From NCBI GenBank assembly GCA_903939355.1, contig CAJAHC010000149.1, positions 1-18,720 of the forward strand: a stretch of DNA of 18,720 bases, in the 5' to 3' direction. The position numbers and the translations under genes are program-made. Under the pieces are notes generated by a model. The model had not been told where the DNA came from. It ran no database searches and saw only the letters and a list, made by a program, of their open reading frames with translations. Numbering within the stretch: position 1 is the first letter of the stretch; each line of letters opens with the position of its first letter. Of the stretch, positions 8,951 to 16,046 are shown piece by piece. Source of the DNA: an uncultured Methylococcaceae bacterium (GTDB lineage: Bacteria; Pseudomonadota; Gammaproteobacteria; Methylococcales; Methylomonadaceae).

Positions 8951-9985
8951 ATGGGAAACCAAAAAAGATTTACATGGCCTGTTTTGTTGGCTTTAGCTTT
9001 ACATTTTACTCTGTTAGGTTTGTTTATTTTAAGTGCTCTATATAAGCCATCAGTGAAGGAAGTTGAGGCTGTTCCGGAAGTTATTCACGCGACAATGATT
9101 GATACGGCAAGTTTGCAGAAAGAAGCAGAAGTTATAAAGCAATCCGAAGCTAAAAAAGAACAGTTGATAAAAGAGCAGCTTGAAAGTAAAGAAAAAGCTG
9201 AGAAAGAGATAAAACAAGCAGAAATTGAAGAGGCTGCCGCAGAAGCAAAAGCAGAAGCCGCAAAAGAATTAAAAACGGAAGCAGCAAAACAGGCTAAGGC
9301 GGAGGCTGCCGCAGAAGCAAAAGCAGAAGCCGCAAAAGAATTAAAAACGGAAGCAGCAAAACAGGCTAAGGCGGAAGCTGCTGCAGAAGCAAAAGCAGAA
9401 GCCGCAAAAGAATTAAAGGCGGAAGCAGCAAAACAGGCTAAGGCGGAAGCTGCCGCAGAAGCAAAAGCAGAGGCCGCAAAAGCAGCCAAAGCGGAAGCAG
9501 CAAAACAGGCTAAGGCGGAGGCTGCCACAGAAGCAAAAGCAGAGGCCGCAAAAGCAGCCAAAGCGGAAGCAGCAAAACAGGCTAAAGCCGAGGCTGCTGC
9601 AAAAGCTGAAGCAGCCGCTAAAGCTGAGGCCGAAGCGGTCGCTGCTGCAAAAGCTAAAGCTGACGCTGAGGCGGCTACCCAAGCCAAGTTGGCTGCACAG
9701 GCTTTAGCGGAGCAGCAGGCAAAACAGGCTATTCAACAAAAAGTGAATCGAAGTTGGATACGTCCGGTATCTGCCGAGGCAGGTTTAAAATGTACAATCC
9801 GAGTTAAATTGATGTCTGATGGAACAGTGATAGACGCTGAAGTTATTTCTAGTAGTGGAGATGAGATTTTCGATAGGTCGGCTGAAAACGCTGTTAACAA
9901 AGCTTCGCCTTTGCCTGTGCCTAAAGATAAAGAGTTGTTTGCTCGAGAGTTCAGGGCGTTTGAGTTTTTGTTTAATCCAAAATAA
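8951..9985 (+). CDS. tolA: Envelope-spanning protein TolA with repeat-rich domain II
   Basis: TolA links the TolQR motor to TolB-Pal across the periplasm. The 344-residue protein has a short cytoplasmic start and one membrane span (about residues 8-31), a long Ala/Lys/Glu helical domain II (about residues 55-255), and a C-terminal domain III (about 258-344) with VNRSWIRP and the family segment CTIRVKLMSDGTV. Domain II contains five near-identical 24-residue repeats at residues 94-213. E. coli domain III has a second cysteine that forms a disulfide; here the matching place reads EIFDRSA, so no disulfide is expected. It follows tolR by 6 bases. A 131-base gap follows before tolB. Confidence 0.95.
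   Translation: MGNQKRFTWPVLLALALHFTLLGLFILSALYKPSVKEVEAVPEVIHATMIDTASLQKEAEVIKQSEAKKEQLIKEQLESKEKAEKEIKQAEIEEAAAEAKAEAAKELKTEAAKQAKAEAAAEAKAEAAKELKTEAAKQAKAEAAAEAKAEAAKELKAEAAKQAKAEAAAEAKAEAAKAAKAEAAKQAKAEAATEAKAEAAKAAKAEAAKQAKAEAAAKAEAAAKAEAEAVAAAKAKADAEAATQAKLAAQALAEQQAKQAIQQKVNRSWIRPVSAEAGLKCTIRVKLMSDGTVIDAEVISSSGDEIFDRSAENAVNKASPLPVPKDKELFAREFRAFEFLFNPK
9230..9589 (+). repeat. Five tandem 72-bp repeats inside tolA
   Basis: Five in-frame units of 72 bases begin at 9230, 9302, 9374, 9446 and 9518. The unit encodes a 24-residue helix block, roughly EAAAEAKAEAAKELKTEAAK plus QAKA. Units 1-3 carry KELK; units 4-5 carry KAAK instead. The first two units are almost identical at the DNA level, down to silent positions, which points to recent duplication. 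A decayed sixth unit follows at 9590. Confidence 0.9.
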
Positions 9986-10116
9986 TTAACTATTACTCTT
10001 TAAATTGACAACTTTTGATAAAGAGCAAGACTAATATTTTTCAAATGTTTTAAAGTTATTTTTTTAGAATATGGTGATGAAATCGTTTTTTTTTGAGTGT
10101 AGAGATAGAGGTATGC
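9986..10116. other. tolA-tolB intergenic region
   Basis: This 131-base AT-rich gap contains a 7-bp inverted repeat (CTCTTTA at 9996-10002 and TAAAGAG at 10019-10025, loop 16). There is also a perfect -35-like TTGACA at 10005-10010, inside the hairpin loop. No -10 hexamer at usual spacing follows the TTGACA, and no T-run follows the hairpin. A separate tolB promoter is likely on general grounds but I cannot point to it. Confidence 0.3.
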
Positions 10117-11394
10117 GTGAGTTTTTTTAGAAGAATTTTACTTATGTTAATGATTGGCTTTTATATGCCAATAACTTACGCAGCACTGACAATTGAAATT
10201 ACTGAAGGCGTTGAAAGTGCGGTGCCTATTGCAGTTATTCCTTTTGCTTCACAGACTGTTCCCGTTAATATCTCTACTATTGTTAATGCCGACTTAGAGC
10301 GAAGCGGCTACTTTAAAATGATGGCTGAACAAAGCATGCCAAGTAGGCCTAGCAAGGCTGCTGAAGTTAATTTTAAAGAGTGGCAGACTTTGGGTCAGAA
10401 TTACTTGGTTATAGGTCAAGTAATAGATGCTGGTGGACAATATAATGTGCAGTTCCAATTGCTTGATACTTATAAAAGCGGGCAACTGTTGGGGTATCGT
10501 ATGGTTTCTTCGTCGGCTGACTTGCGAAGAACTGCACATCATATAAGTGACCTTATTTTTGAAAAGCTCACTGGTAAAAAAGGTGTTTTTAGTGGTCGCA
10601 TTGCTTATATAACCACTACTAATTTAGGCGGTAAGCAACAATCCCATCGGCTTCAAGTTGCTGATGCAGATGGATTTAATCCGCAGACTATAGCATCGTC
10701 AGTTGAGCCGTTGATGTCTCCATCTTGGTCGCCTGATGGTAAAAAGGTGGCGTATGTCTCTTTTGAGAGAAAGTCCGCGGCTATTTATGTGCAAACATTG
10801 GCAACCGGTGAGAGAGCTCGGGTAGCCGAGTTCCCTGGGATTAATGGTGCACCAGCTTGGTCACCAGATGGTACTCGACTAGCATTAACTTTATCTAAAG
10901 ATGGTAGTCCAGATATTTATGTTTTGAATTTGTCGACGCGTTCATTAACTAAGCTGACGAAAAGCTTTGCTATTGATACAGAACCAAGTTGGTCTCCTGA
11001 TGGTAGTAGTATTGTTTTTACTTCAGATAGGGGAGGTAAACCACAAATTTACTTGGTTCCAAGTCAGGGGGGGCAGGAAAAGAGATTAACTTTTTCTGGC
11101 AATTATAATGCAAGAGCCAGCTTTTCTCCGGATGGTAGAAGTTTAGTTATGGTGCATGGTAATGGTAATGACTACCGTATTGCGGTAATGGATATGGCGA
11201 CTCGTTCTCTCAATGTATTGACGGGCGGTCGAGCAGATGAGTCTCCCAGTTTTGCACCAAATGGTGCTATGATCTTGTACGCATCGAAAAAAGGTCGCAC
11301 AGGATTCTTATCGGCAGTGTCATTAGATGGTAAAATGCAACAAAAGTTGGTTTTTAATAGCGGTGAGGTTCGTGAGCCATCTTGGGCTCCATAG
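10117..11394 (+). CDS. tolB: Tol-Pal periplasmic propeller protein TolB
   Basis: TolB is the periplasmic protein that binds Pal and is pulled off it by TolA. I start at GTG 10117, which has TAGAGG 5 bases upstream and gives a proper signal peptide ([20 protein letters not shown], cut before ALTIEITEG). The frame is open to a TTG at 10093, but that start would put charged residues before the signal. The product is 425 residues. An N-terminal domain contains VPIAVIPF and [17 protein letters not shown]. The C-terminal beta-propeller shows successive SWSPDG-type blades (for example [45 protein letters not shown]). Pal follows after 60 bases. Confidence 0.95.
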   Translation: MSFFRRILLMLMIGFYMPITYAALTIEITEGVESAVPIAVIPFASQTVPVNISTIVNADLERSGYFKMMAEQSMPSRPSKAAEVNFKEWQTLGQNYLVIGQVIDAGGQYNVQFQLLDTYKSGQLLGYRMVSSSADLRRTAHHISDLIFEKLTGKKGVFSGRIAYITTTNLGGKQQSHRLQVADADGFNPQTIASSVEPLMSPSWSPDGKKVAYVSFERKSAAIYVQTLATGERARVAEFPGINGAPAWSPDGTRLALTLSKDGSPDIYVLNLSTRSLTKLTKSFAIDTEPSWSPDGSSIVFTSDRGGKPQIYLVPSQGGQEKRLTFSGNYNARASFSPDGRSLVMVHGNGNDYRIAVMDMATRSLNVLTGGRADESPSFAPNGAMILYASKKGRTGFLSAVSLDGKMQQKLVFNSGEVREPSWAP

Positions 11395-11399
11395 TTTGT

Positions 11400-11422
11400 G
11401 AGCTGAATAGCAGTTCTTTTTT
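11400..11422 (+). terminator. Weak terminator-like hairpin between tolB and pal
   Basis: GAGCTG (11400-11405) and CAGTTC (11411-11416) can pair as a 6-bp stem with one G-U pair and a 5-base loop, directly followed by six T residues (11417-11422). It lies 5 bases after the tolB stop. The stem is short, so it may attenuate rather than stop transcription. Confidence 0.4.
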
Positions 11423-11454
11423 CTAGTTTTGACATAAATATTGGGAAATTAAAA

Positions 11455-12027
11455 ATGAAATTGAATAAAACATTATTGGCCTTGGCTGTAAGTACTTTTT
11501 TATTAGCTGCTTGTAGCGATGACGAAAAGGATTCAAGTCTGACTGACGGCACTCAAAACGCAACTAGTGGTATCAATGATGCGTCTACAAATGGATTGAA
11601 TGGGGATTCTGGTATGAACGGTTCTGGCATGTCAGGTAATGGTGATTATGCGAGTACTCTAGGGCCAGAGTTTAATGATCCTAACAATCCATTATCCAAG
11701 CGTACAGTTTATTTCATGTTAGATAGCAGTGAAATCATGCCAGATTTTACTCCCGTTATTGCAGCACATGCACAATATTTAATTGCAAACCCAGGTCAAA
11801 GAATAACCCTTGAAGGTAATGGTGATGAACGTGGTTCTCGCGAATACAATATAGCTTTGGGTGAGCAGCGTGCAAAGTCAGTAGCTAGTATAATGAAAGT
11901 ACAAGGTGTTCCAGAAAATCAATTGGACATAGTGAGTTATGGAGAAGAAAAGCCTGCAGCTTTTGGTAATGATGAATCTGCTTGGGAAAAGAATCGTCGT
12001 GTTGAGATTGTTTACCAACCCAAATAG
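11455..12027 (+). CDS. pal: Peptidoglycan-associated lipoprotein Pal
   Basis: Pal anchors the outer membrane to peptidoglycan and binds TolB. The 190-residue precursor has a lipoprotein signal with lipobox LLAAC (C20). Residue 21 is serine, so outer-membrane sorting is expected. A Gly/Asn/Ser-rich linker (about residues 30-65) leads to the OmpA-like domain: VYFMLDSSEIMPDF, then GNGDERGSREYNIALGEQRA, then IVSYGEEKPA and KNRRVEIVY. The aspartate and arginine that bind diaminopimelate in this fold are present in the DERGSREYN and NRR segments. E. coli has EGHADERG where this has EGNGDERG. GGGAAATT lies upstream of the ATG. cpoB follows after 8 bases. Confidence 0.96.
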   Translation: MKLNKTLLALAVSTFLLAACSDDEKDSSLTDGTQNATSGINDASTNGLNGDSGMNGSGMSGNGDYASTLGPEFNDPNNPLSKRTVYFMLDSSEIMPDFTPVIAAHAQYLIANPGQRITLEGNGDERGSREYNIALGEQRAKSVASIMKVQGVPENQLDIVSYGEEKPAAFGNDESAWEKNRRVEIVYQPK

Positions 12028-12035
12028 ATAAATCA

Positions 12036-12932
12036 ATGAAAAAAACAAGTCTTTTTTTATTATTGTCTGCATGTGGTTCTGTTTATGCAGAATTGCCGGC
12101 TGTAATCGACCATTCATCGTATCCACCTTCTGCAGAACCAGCTAATGTTTCTAACGGTACTTCGATGAATTCCTTGTATGAGTTAATGGGGAGACTTGAG
12201 CAATTGCAAGCTGAAGTGCAACAACTTACTGGCAAAGTAGATGAACAAGCTTATAAAATTGATGAGTTGAAAAAACATCAAAGCACATTGTATTCGGACT
12301 TTGATGAGCGGTTGCAGGGCATTGAAAATAAGACTAATGGGGTAGTTAGCAGCGCTCAACCAGCAGGTGCTGGGGATGTGCTGCTAGAAGAAGGAAGCGT
12401 TGCTTTAACGCCAACTACAGGGCTGGTTAAAGAATCGGCTTCTGTTATCACTAATAAGCAAGTCCCAGAGACTAATTCGGTACCAATAGCCTCAGATAAT
12501 CGGATACCCAAGAAAAAAGAAGAAGTACCGGAAGTAAAAGTTCCTGAAGGTGAAAAACAGGAATATCAACAGGCTTACAATGAGCTGCGAAATGGTCACA
12601 CCAAACAATCAATAGAGCAATTTAATGCTTTTTTGAGTAAGTATCCTTCTGGGTCATATTCAAATAATGCGCAATATTGGTTGGGTGAGGCACATAGGGT
12701 TGATCAGAATAACGATGCGGCACGTAAAGCATTTAATGATGTCATTGAAAAGTACCCTGATGGTGTAAAAGTGCCTGATGCGCTTTTAAGATTGGGAATG
12801 CTTGAAATGGAACAGAAAAATGTTGCAAAGGCGCGTGAGTATTTTGTGCGTGTAACGACAGAGTTTCCCAAGTCATCTGTTGCCCCAATAGCTGCAAAAA
12901 AACTACTCAAGCTTGATGAAGTTAAAGATTGA
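12036..12932 (+). CDS. cpoB: Cell division coordinator CpoB (YbgF)
   Basis: CpoB is a periplasmic TolA-binding protein that coordinates outer-membrane constriction with septal peptidoglycan synthesis by PBP1B. The 298-residue protein has a signal peptide (KKTSLFLLLSACGSVYA, cut before ELPAV). A trimerising coiled coil follows (about residues 48-90, MGRLEQLQAEVQQLTGKVDE), then a variable linker to about residue 170, and three TPR-like repeats from about 178, including AQYWLGEAHRVDQNNDAARKAF and ALLRLGMLEMEQKNVAKARE. It closes the tol-pal group, and its TGA overlaps the next gene's alternative TTG start. Confidence 0.94.
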   Translation: MKKTSLFLLLSACGSVYAELPAVIDHSSYPPSAEPANVSNGTSMNSLYELMGRLEQLQAEVQQLTGKVDEQAYKIDELKKHQSTLYSDFDERLQGIENKTNGVVSSAQPAGAGDVLLEEGSVALTPTTGLVKESASVITNKQVPETNSVPIASDNRIPKKKEEVPEVKVPEGEKQEYQQAYNELRNGHTKQSIEQFNAFLSKYPSGSYSNNAQYWLGEAHRVDQNNDAARKAFNDVIEKYPDGVKVPDALLRLGMLEMEQKNVAKAREYFVRVTTEFPKSSVAPIAAKKLLKLDEVKD

Positions 12933-13576
12933 TTGTGAGTTCCCTTCGTGTCACTGAGATTTTTTATTCTCTGCAGGGCGAGTCAAATACAGTAGGTATT
13001 CCTACGGTATTTATAAGACTTACTGGATGTCCACTAAGATGTGTTTATTGTGATACTGCGTACGCTTTTACCGGTGGAGTAAAAACGGAAATAACAGATA
13101 TTATCGCTCAAGCCGAGCATTATAATACCAAGTACATTACTGTAACCGGTGGTGAGCCACTTGCGCAACCTGCCTGTCTTGAGTTAATTGTAAATTTGTT
13201 AGATAAAGATTTTATAGTTTCAATTGAAACCAGTGGTGCAATTGATGTGTCGGGGTTGGATTCTCGTGCGGTTAAAGTGATGGATCTTAAAGCGCCGAGT
13301 TCAGGTGAATCAAGTAAAAATTTATATAAAAATATTCAATATCTTGATTCCAAAGATCAAGTTAAATTCGTAATCGGTGATAATGAAGACTATGAATGGT
13401 CAAAAGTTGCCTTGACTCAATACGGTCTTATTGGGCGCTGTGAAATATTATTTTCTCCTGTTATGGGGCAACAAAACCCAACAGAGTTAGCCGAAAAAAT
13501 TCTTCGAGACAGATTGCCCGTTCGATTTCAAATTCAGTTACACAAGCTACTTTGGGATAACGCGCAAGGCAAATAA
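12929..13576 (+). CDS. queE: 7-carboxy-7-deazaguanine synthase QueE
   Basis: QueE is a radical SAM enzyme converting carboxytetrahydropterin to 7-carboxy-7-deazaguanine, on the route to preQ0 and queuosine. The product is 215 residues from the TTG at 12929. The family start IFYSLQGES is present. The 4Fe-4S cluster motif is the QueE type, C34-x3-C38-x2-C41 ([15 protein letters not shown]). The SAM-binding GGEP is at residues 74-77. The exact start is uncertain: TTG 12929 overlaps the cpoB stop, while GTG 12935 is two codons later, and neither has a clear Shine-Dalgarno site. queC follows after 5 bases. Confidence 0.94.
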   Translation: MIVSSLRVTEIFYSLQGESNTVGIPTVFIRLTGCPLRCVYCDTAYAFTGGVKTEITDIIAQAEHYNTKYITVTGGEPLAQPACLELIVNLLDKDFIVSIETSGAIDVSGLDSRAVKVMDLKAPSSGESSKNLYKNIQYLDSKDQVKFVIGDNEDYEWSKVALTQYGLIGRCEILFSPVMGQQNPTELAEKILRDRLPVRFQIQLHKLLWDNAQGK

Positions 13577-13581
13577 ATACT

Positions 13582-14256
13582 ATGCAAAAAAAAGCCATCG
13601 TTCTTCTATCAGGAGGATTAGACTCAATTACTGTTCTTGCCCTCGCTAAGCTGCAAGGATATAGCTGCTACGCTTTAAGTTTTGATTACGGACAAAGACA
13701 TAATGCTGAGTTGATAGCGGCAGCGCAGATTGCTTTAGATTATCAGGTTGAAGATCATAAGATCATAAAGTTGGGATTAGGATCTATAGGTGGGTCTGCT
13801 TTAACAGATGAGCATATCGCTGTGCCAGTTAGCCCCCAACTTGGAATACCTGTTACTTATGTACCTGCAAGAAATACAATTTTTCTCTCATTTGCGCTTG
13901 GTTGGGCTGAAGTTTTACATTTACAAGACATTTTTATCGGCGTCAATGCAGTTGATTATTCCGGATATCCTGATTGCAGGCCTGAGTTTATAAGCGCTTT
14001 CCAACAATTAGCTAACTTAGCCACTAAAGCGGGAGTAGAAGGTCAGCATTTTACGATACATACCCCTCTTATAGCCCTTAGCAAGGCTGAAATTATAAAG
14101 CAGGGTACTGCGTTAGGTGTGAATTATAACCTTACGGTTTCTTGTTATTCAGCAAATGCCCAGGGTCTTGCGTGCGGGATTTGTGATGCTTGTCGTATAA
14201 GAAAGTCAGGTTTTTCTGAGGCAAGCCTGCCAGATCCAACGCGATACCAAGAGTGA
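13582..14256 (+). CDS. queC: 7-cyano-7-deazaguanine (preQ0) synthase QueC
   Basis: QueC is an ATP-dependent enzyme that turns 7-carboxy-7-deazaguanine, the QueE product, into preQ0 for queuosine tRNA modification. The 224-residue protein has the PP-loop LLSGGLDS (residues 8-15), the substrate and ATP segments SFDYGQRH and [18 protein letters not shown], and a zinc site with C188, C198, C201 and C204 (SCYS...CGICDAC). It is directly downstream of queE and just upstream of tRNA-Lys, an arrangement known in Pseudomonas. Confidence 0.96.
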   Translation: MQKKAIVLLSGGLDSITVLALAKLQGYSCYALSFDYGQRHNAELIAAAQIALDYQVEDHKIIKLGLGSIGGSALTDEHIAVPVSPQLGIPVTYVPARNTIFLSFALGWAEVLHLQDIFIGVNAVDYSGYPDCRPEFISAFQQLANLATKAGVEGQHFTIHTPLIALSKAEIIKQGTALGVNYNLTVSCYSANAQGLACGICDACRIRKSGFSEASLPDPTRYQE

Positions 14257-14270
14257 CCCAGTAAAAAGTG

Positions 14271-14298
14271 TTGCAAGATTTAATATTTTCATTATAAT
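14271..14298 (+). promoter_or_regulatory. Sigma70-type promoter of the tRNA-Lys gene
   Basis: TTGCAA (14271-14276) and a perfect TATAAT (14293-14298) are separated by 16 bases. Transcription would begin about 14305, a short leader before the tRNA at 14313. This is the clearest promoter in the window. Confidence 0.75.
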
Positions 14299-14312
14299 GA
14301 ATCTTCTTTGTA

Positions 14313-14388
14313 GGGTCGTTAGCTCAGCCGGTAGAGCACCGCACTTTTAATGCGATGGTCGCGCGTTCGAATCGCGCACGACCCACCA
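14313..14388 (+). tRNA. tRNA-Lys (anticodon TTT)
   Basis: The 76-base gene folds into a standard cloverleaf. The acceptor arms GGGTCGT (14313-14319) and ACGACCC (14378-14384) pair fully, followed by the discriminator A and an encoded CCA. The anticodon loop CTTTTAA (14344-14350) gives TTT at 14346-14348, which reads lysine codons. The T arm is GCGCG TTCGAAT CGCGC. The sequence closely resembles E. coli tRNA-Lys. The top anticodon-stem pair (C-A) is mismatched. The 3' half is the likely integration target of the element that follows. Confidence 0.97.
14361..14388. other. Probable attachment site (attL) in the 3' end of tRNA-Lys
   Basis: A tyrosine recombinase gene ends 24 bases beyond the tRNA and points toward it, the usual layout when an element has integrated into the T-arm and acceptor end of a tRNA gene and kept it intact. 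The matching direct repeat (attR) is not in the window, so the exact core is unknown. Confidence 0.55.
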
Positions 14389-14412
14389 TCAAATAGCTTC
14401 ATAATCAAGCGG

Positions 14413-15453
14413 TTAGCGTGAAAATGCAACTGCTTTTTTTATGCCTGCAGATCTTATGTGCGTAAAATGTGCTGAATCTGAAATGTTATCGGCATAACTC
14501 GCTAAATGTTCCGGTGCTAAATGGGCATACCGTAACACCATGGAGTAATCACTCCAGCCAGCCAGTTCTTGTAAGACATTTAGTGGCGTACCCGCCTGAA
14601 CATGCCAACTAGCCCAGGTATGGCGTAAATCGTGCCACCTAAAGTTAGTAATACTCGCTCGTTCAAGTGCTTTCTTCCAAGCATTGCCACCCGCTTTTAA
14701 TACCGGTTTACTTTTATAGGTAAAGACATAAGTAGCGTGCTTACCCAGTTGTAAACGGATCGCTTTGATCGCTTCAGCATTTAAAGGAATACCAATGGCC
14801 TTTTTAGCCTTGGCCTGATCTGGGTGAATCCAAGCAACTTTACGTTGCATATCAATCTGATCCCATTGCAGTCCCGTTACATTGGCTTCTCTCAGTCCTG
14901 TTGCTAAACTAAAGCGCACCATGACTTCAAGATGATCCGGTAATTCTAGGCAGACTCGATCTACTTCAGATCTTGTTATCCAGCGGATTCGCTTATTATC
15001 TTCTTTTAAACGACGAATAGACGGTGCTTTGTCTATCCACTCCCATTCCCGCTCAGCTTTTCGCAATACGGCACGAATGAGTGCGGTAATCCGATTAACT
15101 CGACCCGGTGTAGCATGTTTCAATTTATCGGTAATAACGACTTCTACCAAAGTACGACTGATATCTTTAAGCGCCACACCTGAGAAAAACTTATCCAAGT
15201 AGCGAAACATCACGATATCATCAGGTAGTGAGCGTTTTTGTGATTCATTGACCCATTTAACGACCGCATCTTCCCAGAGATAAAGGGGCTTATGTCCCAA
15301 TTTCACTTGATCCCACAACTGTGCCTTATGCCGATCTGCTAATTCTTCTGCTTTTCTTTTATCGGCAGTTTGAGCAGATTGGCGTACTGTTGTGCCATCT
15401 GGTGCGGTAAAGCGATACCACCAGTACTGACTGTTTTTTCTTTTAAAGAGCAT
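14413..15453 (-). CDS. Tyrosine recombinase / phage-type integrase
   Basis: This enzyme probably integrates and excises the element at the adjacent tRNA-Lys. The 346-residue protein starts with an arm-binding region (KNSQYWWYRFTAPDGTTVRQSA), has a core-binding helical domain (about residues 60-140), and a catalytic domain with R188 (ATGLREAN), a lysine near 216-218, H274-x2-R277 (HDLRH), W300 in the second histidine position (LAGWSDYSMVLRYAHL) and nucleophile Y309. All catalytic residues are present, so it looks active; tryptophan at that position is accepted in this family. The start has a strong AAGGAGG 9 bases upstream (15463-15469), located inside the preceding HTH gene, which it overlaps by 115 bases. 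Confidence 0.95.
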   Translation of the reverse strand: MLFKRKNSQYWWYRFTAPDGTTVRQSAQTADKRKAEELADRHKAQLWDQVKLGHKPLYLWEDAVVKWVNESQKRSLPDDIVMFRYLDKFFSGVALKDISRTLVEVVITDKLKHATPGRVNRITALIRAVLRKAEREWEWIDKAPSIRRLKEDNKRIRWITRSEVDRVCLELPDHLEVMVRFSLATGLREANVTGLQWDQIDMQRKVAWIHPDQAKAKKAIGIPLNAEAIKAIRLQLGKHATYVFTYKSKPVLKAGGNAWKKALERASITNFRWHDLRHTWASWHVQAGTPLNVLQELAGWSDYSMVLRYAHLAPEHLASYADNISDSAHFTHIRSAGIKKAVAFSR

Positions 15454-15653
15454 ACTACTTTGCCTCCTTGCCCTATATCCTGCTGAGGGCGATTGTACTG
15501 TGAACGGAGCCAGGCAATCAAATCTTCTTCAATAAATACCCAACATTTACCCGGTTTTGCTGATGGAATCTCCCCCAAACGTGCTCGTTGAAGCACTGTT
15601 TGAGGATGTAATTTCAATAAGCTGGCGGCTTCTAATAAATCCAAGGTCTTCAT
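15339..15653 (-). CDS. Excisionase-like helix-turn-helix protein
   Basis: This is a small DNA-binding protein, likely the recombination directionality factor or a regulator of the integrase. From the ATG at 15653 (AGG 8 bases upstream; a TTG one codon earlier is also open) it is 104 residues. Residues 4-53 form a MerR/excisionase-type HTH: LDLLEAASLLKLHPQTVLQR, then GEIPSAKPGKCWVFIEEDLIAWL. The basic C-terminal tail (residues 67-104, including CSLKEKTVSTGG) is encoded in the 115 bases shared with the integrase gene in another frame. I recall similar KEKT...TGG tails in other small HTH proteins beside integrases, so the overlap appears real. An ordinary transcriptional repressor role remains possible. 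Confidence 0.78.
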   Translation of the reverse strand: MKTLDLLEAASLLKLHPQTVLQRARLGEIPSAKPGKCWVFIEEDLIAWLRSQYNRPQQDIGQGGKVVCSLKEKTVSTGGIALPHQMAQQYANLLKLPIKEKQKN

Positions 15654-15661
15654 CAAATTGC

Positions 15662-16042
15662 CTATTCCGAATGAAGTAAGGTTACTAATGGGTTTTTGCC
15701 ATCATTAGATTGATAAAGAATTAAACCCTCTTGGGCCAAGGCTTCTAGAGCCCTATATTTGGCAAAACGATTGACACAGAATTCGTTCAACACCTGTTGG
15801 GACAGCTTGATCGTTTGGTTCTTCTTAATACCCACCACGTACCAAATAGCCGCGTATACATGCCACGCTTTACCGGGTAACTGTGTGGCGCGGCTAATTA
15901 ATTTTAAGGGGATAGGACCTTTCAAAAACTTCTCACCTATTTGATGCCGAGGTACAGTAGCCTTTTGTGGGCTACTTTGTTTTATCTCTGGCGTAAAAGT
16001 TGATTGTGATAAGGACAAGCGCTTAGGATCAAGGGTATCCAT
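15662..16042 (-). CDS. Putative winged-helix DNA-binding protein of the element
   Basis: This 126-residue protein has no name I can give. After a disordered, Ser/Gln-rich start (residues 1-35) comes a compact domain: KGPIPLKLISRATQLPGKAWHV (about 41-62, quoted in two parts in the family as GPIPL and LPGKA), a hydrophobic helix AAIWYVVGI, then LSQQVLNEFCVNRFAKYRALEALAQEGLI (two helices, about 80-108) and a beta wing ILYQSNDGKNPLVTLL. The layout is that of a winged helix. I recall comparable hypothetical proteins next to polymerases in proteobacterial islands. It starts 4 bases after the polymerase stop with no visible Shine-Dalgarno site, so translation may be coupled. Its position beside the 22-bp repeats makes it a candidate for binding them. 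Confidence 0.68.
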   Translation of the reverse strand: MDTLDPKRLSLSQSTFTPEIKQSSPQKATVPRHQIGEKFLKGPIPLKLISRATQLPGKAWHVYAAIWYVVGIKKNQTIKLSQQVLNEFCVNRFAKYRALEALAQEGLILYQSNDGKNPLVTLLHSE

Positions 16043-16046
16043 ATAT

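Noticed and set aside
9085..9687. Long minus-strand frames opposite tolA (200 and 89 codons), rich in Ala/Ser or Phe/Cys
   Set aside because: They are antisense readings of the repetitive Ala/Lys/Glu codons of tolA; their composition is a by-product of the repeats and they have no start signal.
9691..9698. TGCACAGG in tolA resembling part of the 22-bp element repeat
   Set aside because: A single 8-base match inside unrelated coding sequence, without the repeat structure or spacing.
10005..10010. Perfect TTGACA upstream of tolB
   Set aside because: No -10-like hexamer lies 16-18 bases downstream; the nearest TAATAT is 21 bases away, so I did not call a promoter.
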